Translations under genes and position numbers: made by a program
Source: JBBQIY01 sp964618405
GTDB taxonomy: Bacteria; Verrucomicrobiota; Kiritimatiellia; RFP12; UBA3636
Length of the DNA stretch: 6,837 nucleotides
NCBI GenBank assembly: GCA_964618405.1
Contig: CAZUAY010000209.1
Location: 1 to 6,837, forward strand
Direction: 5' to 3'
Notes under the pieces: generated by a model
What the model was told of the DNA's origin: nothing
Databases searched by the model: none
The model's input: only the letters and a program-made list of their open reading frames with translations
Part shown: piece after piece, positions 1-6,211 of the stretch
Layout: the number at the start of each line of letters is the position of its first letter
Position numbering within the stretch: position 1 is the stretch's first letter

Positions 1-41
1 CCCACCTTGAGCTTCGCGAGCAGATGGAGCGGAGGCACGGA

Positions 42-158
42 GCTTTCCGTGCTTTTCCGTGTTGGTAATGTGGACAAAAAAATAGTCGGCGTGGCCGCCT
101 CAGCAATACAAATCCCTTTTGTGGTTAATCCCTCTCTGAAATTTCGTCCACGGAAAGC
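42..158. repeat. Inverted set of 10-bp CACGGAAA-type units
   Basis: On the - strand two 10-bp units lie head to tail: CACGGAAAAG (52-61) and CACGGAAAGC (42-51). An identical CACGGAAAGC occurs on the + strand at 149-158, so the units form an inverted set. Positions 36-51 also fold locally as CACGGA-GCTT-TCCGTG. The 10-bp period and CACG core resemble the CACGAATGGA repeats around the GxxExxY gene at the other end of the window. The rest of 1-243 holds nothing I recognise apart from the Shine-Dalgarno-like site described separately. Confidence 0.45.
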
Positions 159-247
159 AAGGAGGTCATTTTAAGTTGCCTCTCAGTAGAATCCATGTGA
201 TAATTGAAAAGAATTCAATCTCTTATTCGAACACGATATCCCCATGA
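159..247 (+). promoter_or_regulatory. Possible Shine-Dalgarno plus 23-codon leader ORF coupled to the ABC gene
   Basis: AAGGAGGT at 159-166 is a full match to the consensus Shine-Dalgarno sequence. Nine bases later a TTG at 176 opens 23 sense codons. The frame ends at TGA 245-247, which overlaps the transporter start codon as ATGA (244-247). The transporter ATG has no purine-rich site of its own in the preceding 25 bases. Translational coupling from a short leader peptide is therefore possible. TTG is a weak start and the spacing is slightly long, so this could be coincidence. No convincing -35/-10 pair was found. Confidence 0.25.
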
Positions 248-1989
248 CCCTTTTTCTTCATTTTCTAAAATACTACAAGCCCTATAAATTCTTGTTCACA
301 ATGGACATGCTTTGTGCGCTGGTGGTTTGTGCCGCCGACTTGGCGTTTCCGAAGTTTCTCGATATTCTCGGTAATGGTTTGTATACCCGTGGCGCAGCAG
401 AGGTGTTGAGGTGGTTGCCGTGGATTGGGGCTGGACTTGTGTTGCTGGCGGCGATTCGCTTTGGGTGCATGTACTTCATCACGTCGTGGGGCCACATTAT
501 GGGCGCTCGGATGGAGACCGACATGCGGCGCGATCTCTTCGCGCAATATCAGCGTCTGTCGTTCTCCTACTACGATAAAAACAACACGGGCGAGATGATG
601 TCACGACTTGTGACCGACCTGTTCGACGTCACAGAACTGGCGCATCACGGTCCAGAAGATTTTACTATTGCGACGTTGAAGATCATCGGTGCCTTTGTGA
701 TTCTGTTTATGATGCGGCCTGAGATGACCTTTATTTTGCTTGCGATTACGATCGTCATGGTGATCTATGCCGTACGGCTGAACTCGCGGATGCGAGCAAC
801 GTTTATGGATAACCGTAAGAAGATCGCCAAGATCAACGTACGCATTCAGGATTCACTCTCAGGAATTCGGGTGGTGAAATCGTTCGCCAATGAGGATGTT
901 GAACATAACAAGTTTCGCGGATGCAACGAGGCCTATCTCGATTCGAAGACGGATAGCTACAAGGTTATGGGCGCATTTCATGCGGGCAATTCGTTCTTTC
1001 AAGGGCTTCTGTATGCAGCGGTGCTGACCTCGGGCGGCTACTTCATTACACAGGGCAAGATGACTCCAGCCGACATTGGAGTGACCGCGCTTTATGTGGG
1101 CGTGTTCCTCCAACCCATCGAAATGCTGCTGCGCTTCACGGAGCAATTCCAGCGTGGCTACACGGGGTTCAAGCGCTTTCATGATGTGCTTCGCGTTGTG
1201 CCCGACATCAAAGATTCTCCCGGCGCAAAGGCGCTCGTTCCTGGCGCGGGTGCCGTCTCATTCCGGAATGTGACGTTCGAATATGAGAGTGACATTCCGA
1301 TTCTCGACGACGTGTCATTCGACATCCCCGCCGGAAAAACGGCCGCCCTCGTCGGCGCCTCGGGTGGCGGCAAGAGCACAATCTGCGCGTTGCTGCCTCG
1401 GTTCTACGATGTTAAAGATGGCGGCATTTTCATTGATGGAATCGATGTGCGCGACGTGAGCGTGAAATCGCTGCGGAGTCATATCGGCATTGTGCAGCAG
1501 GATCTTTACATGTTCGCTGGCACGATCGGCGAGAACATTGGCTATGGCAAGCCCGAGGCGACACAAGACGAGATCGAGACGGCGGCGAAACGTGCCGATA
1601 TTCACGAATTCATCGTGTCGTTGCCCGACGGCTACGAGTCGAAAGTCGGCGAGCGCGGTGTGAGACTTTCTGGGGGACAGAAGCAGCGCATTTCAATAGC
1701 ACGCGTTTTCTTGAAAGATCCACCCCTTCTTGTTTTGGACGAAGCGACCTCGGCTTTGGACAACGAAAGCGAACGGCATATTCAGAAGTCGCTGTTTGAG
1801 TTGTCCCGTGGACGAACCTCGCTCATCATCGCGCACCGGCTTTCGACCATCCAACACGCGGACATCATCATGGTGGTCGAAGGGGGTCGGATTGTGGAAC
1901 GTGGCACGCACGCCGAGCTCCTCGCAGCCGACGGCGCTTACGCCCATTACTACCATCTTCAGTTCGGGGTCGGTGACCACGGCGTGTAA
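244..1989 (+). CDS. ABC exporter half-transporter, MsbA/MDR type (membrane domain fused to ATPase)
   Basis: This is an inner-membrane exporter that should act as a dimer, coupling ATP hydrolysis to outward movement of a lipid, drug or other hydrophobic substrate; the substrate cannot be read from the sequence. Residues 1-310 hold about six hydrophobic segments (near 17-40, 57-80, 141-157, 161-178, 245-267 and 276-298). The ATPase domain follows: A-loop Y347, Walker A GASGGGKST (371-379, K377), Q-loop Q418/Q419, VGERG (468-472), signature LSGGQKQR (475-482), Walker B LLVLDE (495-500, catalytic E500), D-loop SALD (503-506) and H-loop H531. Every catalytic element is intact, and 581 residues is normal for the family. 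ATG 244 gives the usual short cytoplasmic lead-in (LKYYKPYKFLF) before the first helix; ATG 301 would cut into that helix. No partner gene lies beside it, so a homodimer or an upstream partner outside the window are both possible. Confidence 0.93.
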   Translation: MTLFLHFLKYYKPYKFLFTMDMLCALVVCAADLAFPKFLDILGNGLYTRGAAEVLRWLPWIGAGLVLLAAIRFGCMYFITSWGHIMGARMETDMRRDLFAQYQRLSFSYYDKNNTGEMMSRLVTDLFDVTELAHHGPEDFTIATLKIIGAFVILFMMRPEMTFILLAITIVMVIYAVRLNSRMRATFMDNRKKIAKINVRIQDSLSGIRVVKSFANEDVEHNKFRGCNEAYLDSKTDSYKVMGAFHAGNSFFQGLLYAAVLTSGGYFITQGKMTPADIGVTALYVGVFLQPIEMLLRFTEQFQRGYTGFKRFHDVLRVVPDIKDSPGAKALVPGAGAVSFRNVTFEYESDIPILDDVSFDIPAGKTAALVGASGGGKSTICALLPRFYDVKDGGIFIDGIDVRDVSVKSLRSHIGIVQQDLYMFAGTIGENIGYGKPEATQDEIETAAKRADIHEFIVSLPDGYESKVGERGVRLSGGQKQRISIARVFLKDPPLLVLDEATSALDNESERHIQKSLFELSRGRTSLIIAHRLSTIQHADIIMVVEGGRIVERGTHAELLAADGAYAHYYHLQFGVGDHGV

Positions 1990-2002
1990 TGGGTGGGTGA
2001 AA

Positions 2003-2147
2003 TTTCCAACAGCCAACACTCAAATCCAATTTCCAAGTGGGGAACTTCAGTCAGGCCGTCTACGATCTTACGTTATTATCGTAGATTTCGCGAAGGGTCA
2101 TTCCTTTGGACATTGGACATTCCTTGTTGGCTGTTGAATATTCCATC
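2003..2147. repeat. Palindromic element of inverted TTGGnnn heptads around a hairpin
   Basis: Starting 14 bases after the transporter stop, the left arm (2003-2036) reads on the + strand as TTTCCAA, CAGCCAA, CACTCAA, ATCCAA, TTTCCAA. The right arm (2106-2147) reads TTGGACA, TTGGACA, TTCCTTG, TTGGCTG, TTGAATA, TTCCATC. Both arms have an almost exact 7-base period, in opposite orientation. CAACAGCCAAC (2007-2017) is the perfect inverse of GTTGGCTGTTG (2126-2136). The core holds a hairpin (2059-2085) and the palindrome TTCGCGAA (2087-2094). No ORF of note lies inside. It resembles a non-coding, MITE-like or REP-like dispersed repeat, but copy number elsewhere is unknown. Confidence 0.6.
2059..2085. 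other. Perfect 8-bp stem-loop downstream of the ABC gene
   Basis: TCTACGAT (2059-2066) pairs perfectly with ATCGTAGA (2078-2085) across an 11-base loop. It lies about 70 bases after the transporter stop and could end or stabilise that transcript. The following bases are TTTCGCG rather than a T-run, so a classical intrinsic terminator is not supported. It also forms the centre of the heptad element. Confidence 0.4.
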
Positions 2148-2252
2148 TCTTCCATAGTTTAAACCCTTTTCGGATGGGGCCTAGCAAAGGTGTATGTGCA
2201 CAGGTAAGATGCACGATGCTTCCACTGTAGATGGCATCCTTCTCAAACTGCG

Positions 2253-2322
2253 TTATGTTGCGTACTTAAAGTCAATCCTCCCTAAACAGAGGAGAAATAG
2301 GGCCCGCGCAACATAAGTTGCG
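2253..2322. repeat. Nested palindrome with two mutually exclusive pairings
   Basis: TTATGTTGCG (2253-2262) is the exact inverse of CGCAACATAA (2307-2316), and TCCTC (2276-2280) can pair with GAGGA (2289-2293) inside it. CGCAAC (2307-2312) can instead pair with GTTGCG at 2317-2322 across an ATAA loop. The same six bases thus have two perfect partners. No gene lies within or directly after it on the + strand, so its role is unknown. It could be a degraded mobile repeat or an RNA structure. Confidence 0.45.
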
Positions 2323-2355
2323 AACGTTGTCGATCAAAAAGTAGCGAGAGATACA

Positions 2356-2409
2356 GGAGCGGGGACTTTCCAGTCCCCGACATGAAACGGGTTGGAAAAC
2401 CCGTTCTCC
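2356..2409. repeat. REP-like doublet (BIME-like): two inverted hairpins with GGAG feet
   Basis: The + strand reads GGAG (2356-2359), then an 8-bp stem CGGGGACT/AGTCCCCG with loop TTCC (2360-2379). A six-base spacer follows, then AACGGGTT/AACCCGTT with loop GGAA (2386-2405), then CTCC (2406-2409). Read on the - strand, the second hairpin is also GGAG plus an 8-bp stem with loop TTCC. So two units with the same foot, stem length and loop, but different stem sequences, face each other. Known REP units carry a GTAG or GGAG foot at the hairpin base and often pair in inverted orientation, where RAYT transposases mobilise them. An outer GGAGC (2356-2360)/GCTCC (2414-2418) match could close a cruciform. 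No RAYT gene is in the window. Confidence 0.7.
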
Positions 2410-2600
2410 GTTTGCTCCGCACCTCGTAATCGTAATCTCTTTGATAGCACCCCGCGCCTGACGTCGGCCGCCTGGCGTTGGGCGCCTGATGGGTGGGATT
2501 TGTTTGCTTTTCTGAGTCGTTCGTGATAAATAGTCTCCGTGAAAACCAATCTTTTTAGAACCGTGTATAGATGACAGGCTCCACTACAGTTCTTCTGTTT
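2410..2600. other. Non-coding remainder of the convergent spacer
   Basis: No gene is supported here. Visible features are a tandem CGTAAT pair (2425-2436) and two direct copies of GCGCCTGA (2454-2461 and 2482-2489) in a GC-rich patch, followed by AT-richer sequence. An open frame on the - strand crosses this stretch and the REP-like doublet, but its codons encode the repeats and it has no recognisable domain. Confidence 0.5.
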
Positions 2601-2620
2601 TGAAGGTACTATACCCTTCA
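2601..2620 (-). other. Stem-loop beyond the hsdR stop
   Basis: TGAAGGTA, a CTA loop and TACCCTTCA form a stem with one bulged base. It lies about 50 bases past the hsdR stop in the direction of transcription. No T-run follows on the - strand, so it is at best a Rho-assisted or processing structure for the end of the hsd transcript. Confidence 0.3.
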
Positions 2621-2668
2621 TAGTAGTAGCTGACATCAATGCCTTTCATAAAAAATTCCGGTTGGAGA

Positions 2669-5600
2669 TTAGATGGCTCCACCCACGCCTTTGAACTTCT
2701 CTATAAAAGCTGCAATCTTCTGGAATACGGCCTGTTTTTTGGTCAGGTATTGTGGGTTTAGTGGGCTCATTTTGGGCAAAATAGTATTGAGCTCTGTCCC
2801 ATTCTCACTGGCGTATTCACGCTTCAATGAGATGGCGATGTATCGCCGCGCTGCCTCTGTATTCAGGCTTTCGGACTGGATGAGCGTTTCCGCTTCTCGC
2901 TTCTGTTCGGCTTGGGCGTAGGCGAAAAAGGCTTCGATGATGGCCACTTTATCGCGGAACTGATCGAGATCGGCTTGGTTGATGAAATCGACCACCAGAC
3001 TTTCCTTGGCACGATTCCCGATGCTGGCGCGGATCACCCGGCGTACATCTTCTATCAAGGCACCCTTGTCCTTCAGCTTTTGGTTCTTTTCGAAGATCAG
3101 TTCGAGGATGTAATCCAGGTTGATCTCCTGCGATTTGAGCAGGTCGATCTCAAAGACCACGTCATCCCAATCCACGGTGCTTTTCGCTTTCTCTTTGCCG
3201 TCTTTCTCGCGGCGTAGCCAGTCGCGGATGTCGTTGTAGGTAGAGCGATAGTCCTGCGCCTTGCGCTCCGGCAGAACCTCCGTTGCCTCGAGCTTTTCCA
3301 GATCCTCATCGCTCAGATAATGCTGCGCCTTGAAGGATTCGACTGCCTCCGCATCAGCCGGATCGACCTGCTGCCAATCTTTCAGACTGACGAATTCATC
3401 GAAGTTCTGGAGCGCGTTCTCGATCTTCAGATATTCCCCGAAGAGTTTGGTGAAGGCCTTCTTGTCGACCTCCTTCTCGATGGCCGCAGGGTCGGGGAAA
3501 CGCTCTTTCAGCTCTGCGACCACCTCGACGAAACCCCGCCGTGCCTCACCCGTGGCGACTTCGGTAAAGCCTTCCATGTATTCCTTGTAGCTCTTCTCCA
3601 GGACAACGTTCTTTGTATTGGCATCGCCGAACAAGGTGATCGCGTCGATGGTCGCCTGCTCCAGGTCGCGGAAAGTGATGATGTTGCCGAAAGTCTTGGT
3701 GGCGTCGTAGATTCGGTTGGTGCGGGAGTATGCCTGGATCAGGCCGTGGTATCGGAGGTTTTTATCGACGAACATGGTGTTGAGCGTCGGGGCATCGAAG
3801 CCGGTGAGGAACATGCCGACCACGATCAGCAAGTCCACTTCTTGCCGCTTCACCCGCTGGGCGAGGTCGCGATAGTAGTTCTGGAAGCCGTTGCTATCGA
3901 CACCGAAATTGGTTTTGAAAAACGCGTTGTAGTCGGCGATGGCCGCGTTCAGAAACTCCTTGGCGCTGCTGTTCATCGCGGAGACCTCGAAGCTTTCATC
4001 GGGAATCGTGCCGATGGCTTCCTGCTCCTCATTGGCGGCGAAGGAAAAGATCGTGGCCACCTTGATCGGCCGCTCACTCTCGCTTTGCAAGGTCTTGAAG
4101 GTCTCGTAGTAGAGCTTAGCCGCGTCCACGCTGCTCACCGCGAACATGGCGTTGAAGCCCTTGCCACCCGCGTGCAGGCGGTGGGTCTTCTGGCGGTAGT
4201 TGTTCAGGATGTATTGGCTGACCTCCTTGATGCGATCCGGGTGCAGCAGGGCTTGGCGGTTCTCGGCGGCGTTGAGTTTGTCGGTGTCCTGTTCGGCTTC
4301 GATGGCCTTGAAGCGCGGGCGCACGTCGTTGTAGTCCACCTTGAACTTCAACACCTTTTCATCGCGGATGGCATCGGTGATGACGTAGGAGTGCAGCTCG
4401 CGGCCGAACACGCTGGCGGTGGTCTCCGCGCCGCTGGCGTTCTCCGGAAAGATGGGCGTGCCGGTGAAACCGAATTGGTAGAACCGCTTGAACTTCTTTT
4501 GCAGATTGGCCTGCGCTTCGCCGAACTGGCTGCGGTGGCACTCGTCGAAGATGAACACCACCTGCTGGCCATAAACCGGCAGCGAAGCCTCGGTTTTCAT
4601 CAGGTTGTTCAGCTTCTGGATCGTGGTGACGATGATCTTGTGGTCGTCTTTCTGAAGGTTTCGCTTCAGGGCGGCGGTGCTGTCCGAGCCGTTCACGCTG
4701 TCCGGCGAGAAGCGCTGGTATTCCTTCATCGTCTGGTAATCCAGATCCTTGCGATCCACGACGAAAAACACTTTGTCGATGAAGTCCAGTTCGGTCGCCA
4801 ATCGCGCCGCTTTGAAGCTGGTGAGCGTCTTGCCCGATCCGGTGGTGTGCCAGATGTAGCCGCCGCTTTCCGGCTTGCTCCAGTTTTTCGATTCATAGGA
4901 GCTGATGATCTTTTGCAGGATGCGCTCGGTGGCGGCGATCTGGTAGGGACGCATCACCAGCAGGGTATCGCTCACGTCGAAGACCGAATACTGTAGCAGC
5001 ACCTTGAGCAGGGTGCGTTTCTCGAAGAAGGTGGCGGTGAAGTCCTTCAAATCCTTGATCAGCGAATTGTCCTTCATCGCCCAGTGCATCGTGAAATCGA
5101 AGCTGTTCTTGTTGCGCTGGGTGGTGTTGGCGAAGTAGCGGGTGTCCGTGCCATTGGAGATGACGAAGAGTTGCAGGAACTTGTAGAGCGAATGCTCGCT
5201 GTTGAAGCTCTCCTTGCTGTAGCGGTGGACTTGATTGAAGGCCTCGCGGATGGCGACCCCGCGCTTTTTCAGCTCCACTTGCACGAGGGGCAGGCCGTTG
5301 ACGAGGATGGTTACATCGTAGCGGTTGGCCTGGCTCCCACTTTGCTCGAACTGCCGGATGACCTGACAGGTGTTGCGCAGCACGTTTTTCTTGTCGAGCA
5401 GGTAGATGTTCTGGATGTGCCCGTCATCGAAAACGAAATCGTGGATGTAATCATCGTGGATCTTGCGGGTTTTTTCCACGATGTGGTCACTCGGGCGGTC
5501 GAGGTAGGTCTCGACGAAGCGCATCCACTCGGATTCGGTGAACTGGACATTGTTGAGGCTTTGGAGCTGGATGCGGGCGTTGGCTAGGAGTTTTGCCGGC

Positions 5601-5767
5601 GTGTTCAGCTCGCGCTCGAAGGTGTAGCCTAAGTTGCCGAGATCTTGTATCAGCTCGCGCTCCAAAGCATCTTCGCTTTGGTAAGTTTCCGCGACGGTCC
5701 AGCTCTTGTCGTAACGGTCGAGGACGATGAACCGGTTGGTCTCGGCGATGGTTTTATATTCGATCAT
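2669..5767 (-). CDS. hsdR: Type I restriction enzyme HsdR subunit, EcoR124I (type IC)-like
   Basis: This is the motor and nuclease subunit of a type I restriction complex: bound to the HsdM-HsdS methylase it pulls DNA using ATP and cuts unmodified DNA far from the target. The N-terminal PD-(D/E)XK nuclease shows D151, E165 and K167 (VTILV, QVELKK) and a QxxxY pair (Q179, Y183). The first RecA-like domain has MRPYQ (272-276), Walker A TTGSGKT (308-314, K313), VVDRKDLDYQTMKEY (336-350), DECH (408-411) and GFTGTP (433-438). The second has GMFLTGFDAP (651-660) and QAYSRTNR (678-685). A helical C-terminal region follows. At 1032 residues it is full length (EcoR124I HsdR is about 1038) and all catalytic motifs are intact. 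ATG 5767 gives the expected MIEYKTIAET start, but the leader (TTCTTCTTCGTC) has no Shine-Dalgarno. It is the last gene of the visible hsd set, 52 bases after the GxxExxY stop. Confidence 0.96.
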   Translation of the reverse strand: MIEYKTIAETNRFIVLDRYDKSWTVAETYQSEDALERELIQDLGNLGYTFERELNTPAKLLANARIQLQSLNNVQFTESEWMRFVETYLDRPSDHIVEKTRKIHDDYIHDFVFDDGHIQNIYLLDKKNVLRNTCQVIRQFEQSGSQANRYDVTILVNGLPLVQVELKKRGVAIREAFNQVHRYSKESFNSEHSLYKFLQLFVISNGTDTRYFANTTQRNKNSFDFTMHWAMKDNSLIKDLKDFTATFFEKRTLLKVLLQYSVFDVSDTLLVMRPYQIAATERILQKIISSYESKNWSKPESGGYIWHTTGSGKTLTSFKAARLATELDFIDKVFFVVDRKDLDYQTMKEYQRFSPDSVNGSDSTAALKRNLQKDDHKIIVTTIQKLNNLMKTEASLPVYGQQVVFIFDECHRSQFGEAQANLQKKFKRFYQFGFTGTPIFPENASGAETTASVFGRELHSYVITDAIRDEKVLKFKVDYNDVRPRFKAIEAEQDTDKLNAAENRQALLHPDRIKEVSQYILNNYRQKTHRLHAGGKGFNAMFAVSSVDAAKLYYETFKTLQSESERPIKVATIFSFAANEEQEAIGTIPDESFEVSAMNSSAKEFLNAAIADYNAFFKTNFGVDSNGFQNYYRDLAQRVKRQEVDLLIVVGMFLTGFDAPTLNTMFVDKNLRYHGLIQAYSRTNRIYDATKTFGNIITFRDLEQATIDAITLFGDANTKNVVLEKSYKEYMEGFTEVATGEARRGFVEVVAELKERFPDPAAIEKEVDKKAFTKLFGEYLKIENALQNFDEFVSLKDWQQVDPADAEAVESFKAQHYLSDEDLEKLEATEVLPERKAQDYRSTYNDIRDWLRREKDGKEKAKSTVDWDDVVFEIDLLKSQEINLDYILELIFEKNQKLKDKGALIEDVRRVIRASIGNRAKESLVVDFINQADLDQFRDKVAIIEAFFAYAQAEQKREAETLIQSESLNTEAARRYIAISLKREYASENGTELNTILPKMSPLNPQYLTKKQAVFQKIAAFIEKFKGVGGAI

Positions 5768-5784
5768 GACGAAGAAGAAAATTT

Positions 5785-5817
5785 AACCACGAATGGACAC
5801 GAATTTTCACGAATGGA
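5785..5817 (+). repeat. Left arm of inverted repeat: three 10-bp CACGAATGGA-type units
   Basis: The 20-mer AACCACGAATGGACACGAAT (5785-5804) continues as TTTTCACGAATGGA. The 10-base units are CACGAATGGA (5788-5797), CACGAATTTT (5798-5807) and CACGAATGGA (5808-5817). Over 30 bases it matches the right arm (6182-6211, opposite strand) at all but three positions (TTT versus AAA). It fills most of the gap between the GxxExxY stop and the hsdR start. Confidence 0.85.
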
Positions 5818-5819
5818 TT

Positions 5820-6203
5820 TCATAGGACAATGCGCTCCCATTCCAGTTTGGCGTGCTTGAAGTTTAGGATGACTCCTACACGCAGCCCGGTGATTTTGAG
5901 ATAGTTGATGATTTGGGCTCTTTCGTTGTTTCCGATTTTTTCAATTGTTTTGGCATCCACAATGATTGAGTCAAAGGCGATCAGGTCGGGAATGTATTCA
6001 CCGACATTCACTGACTTGTAGATCACGGGAAAGCGTGGCTGCTGTGCCCATGGGATGCCGCGCAGCTTGAACTCAACCACGAGGGCATTTTCATACGGCT
6101 TTTCCAACAACCCATGCCCCAGCGTATTCAAAACCTCCATGGCACAACCCACAATCTGGAAGACTTCCTCTTTGAATATCAATTCGTGTTTATTCGTGTC
6201 CAT
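5820..6203 (-). CDS. GxxExxY family protein (PD-(D/E)XK nuclease fold)
   Basis: This is a small conserved protein of the GxxExxY family, whose fold is that of PD-(D/E)XK nucleases; no cellular role is established to my knowledge. The family motif is G31-LL-E34-KP-Y37, preceded by a helix typical of the family (IVGCAMEVLNTLGHG). The putative active site is P72-D73 followed by D83-A-K85, with D in place of the commoner E of ExK. Its 127 residues are normal for a complete member. ATG 6203 has a good Shine-Dalgarno (GGAGAAGGA, 6211-6219, 7 bases away). The start and residues MDTNKHE are encoded by an external repeat also found beyond the 3' end. The gene overlaps the end of hsdS by 14 bases and precedes hsdR, so it is probably cotranscribed. 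Whether it serves the restriction system or merely hitchhikes cannot be decided from sequence. Confidence 0.88.
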   Translation of the reverse strand: MDTNKHELIFKEEVFQIVGCAMEVLNTLGHGLLEKPYENALVVEFKLRGIPWAQQPRFPVIYKSVNVGEYIPDLIAFDSIIVDAKTIEKIGNNERAQIINYLKITGLRVGVILNFKHAKLEWERIVL

Positions 6204-6211
6204 TCGTGGTT
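6179..6211 (-). repeat. Right arm of inverted repeat, read through by hsdS and the GxxExxY gene
   Basis: On the - strand the units are CACGAATGGA (6208-6199), CACGAATAAA (6198-6189) and CACGAATTGA (6188-6179), preceded by AAC. The 20-mer AACCACGAATGGACACGAAT (6211-6192) is identical to that of the left arm. The repeat encodes the final TTNGHE and TAA stop of HsdS in one frame and the MDTNKHEL start of the GxxExxY protein in another. Confidence 0.85.

Noticed and set aside
1..174. Frame open from the left edge to TAA 172-174, possibly the tail of an upstream gene
   Set aside because: 57 codons without a stop is not unlikely by chance, it crosses the 10-bp repeats, and the composition is not convincing.
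204..229. TTGAAA as a -35 box for the transporter
   Set aside because: The only -10-like hexamer nearby (TATTCG, 224-229) is 14 bases away, too close for a standard promoter, and is a poor match.
1730..2137. 135-codon frame overlapping the transporter end
   Set aside because: Its first half is the transporter ATPase read in another frame and its second half translates the heptad palindrome. No independent support.
2003..2147. CRISPR array
   Set aside because: Units are 7 bases with no spacers between them, the arms are inverted, and no cas genes are present.
2334..2639. 101-codon frame on the - strand in the convergent spacer
   Set aside because: It starts without a clear ribosome site, runs through the REP-like doublet and GC-rich repeats, and has no domain. 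It looks like repeat translation.
3320..4996. 558-codon open frame on the + strand
   Set aside because: It lies wholly antisense to hsdR, whose protein has unambiguous family motifs throughout. Long antisense frames arise from codon bias, and the product shows no recognisable domain.
5084..5587. 167-codon open frame on the + strand
   Set aside because: Also antisense to hsdR, covering its nuclease domain, with a low-complexity hydrophobic and acidic product typical of shadow frames.
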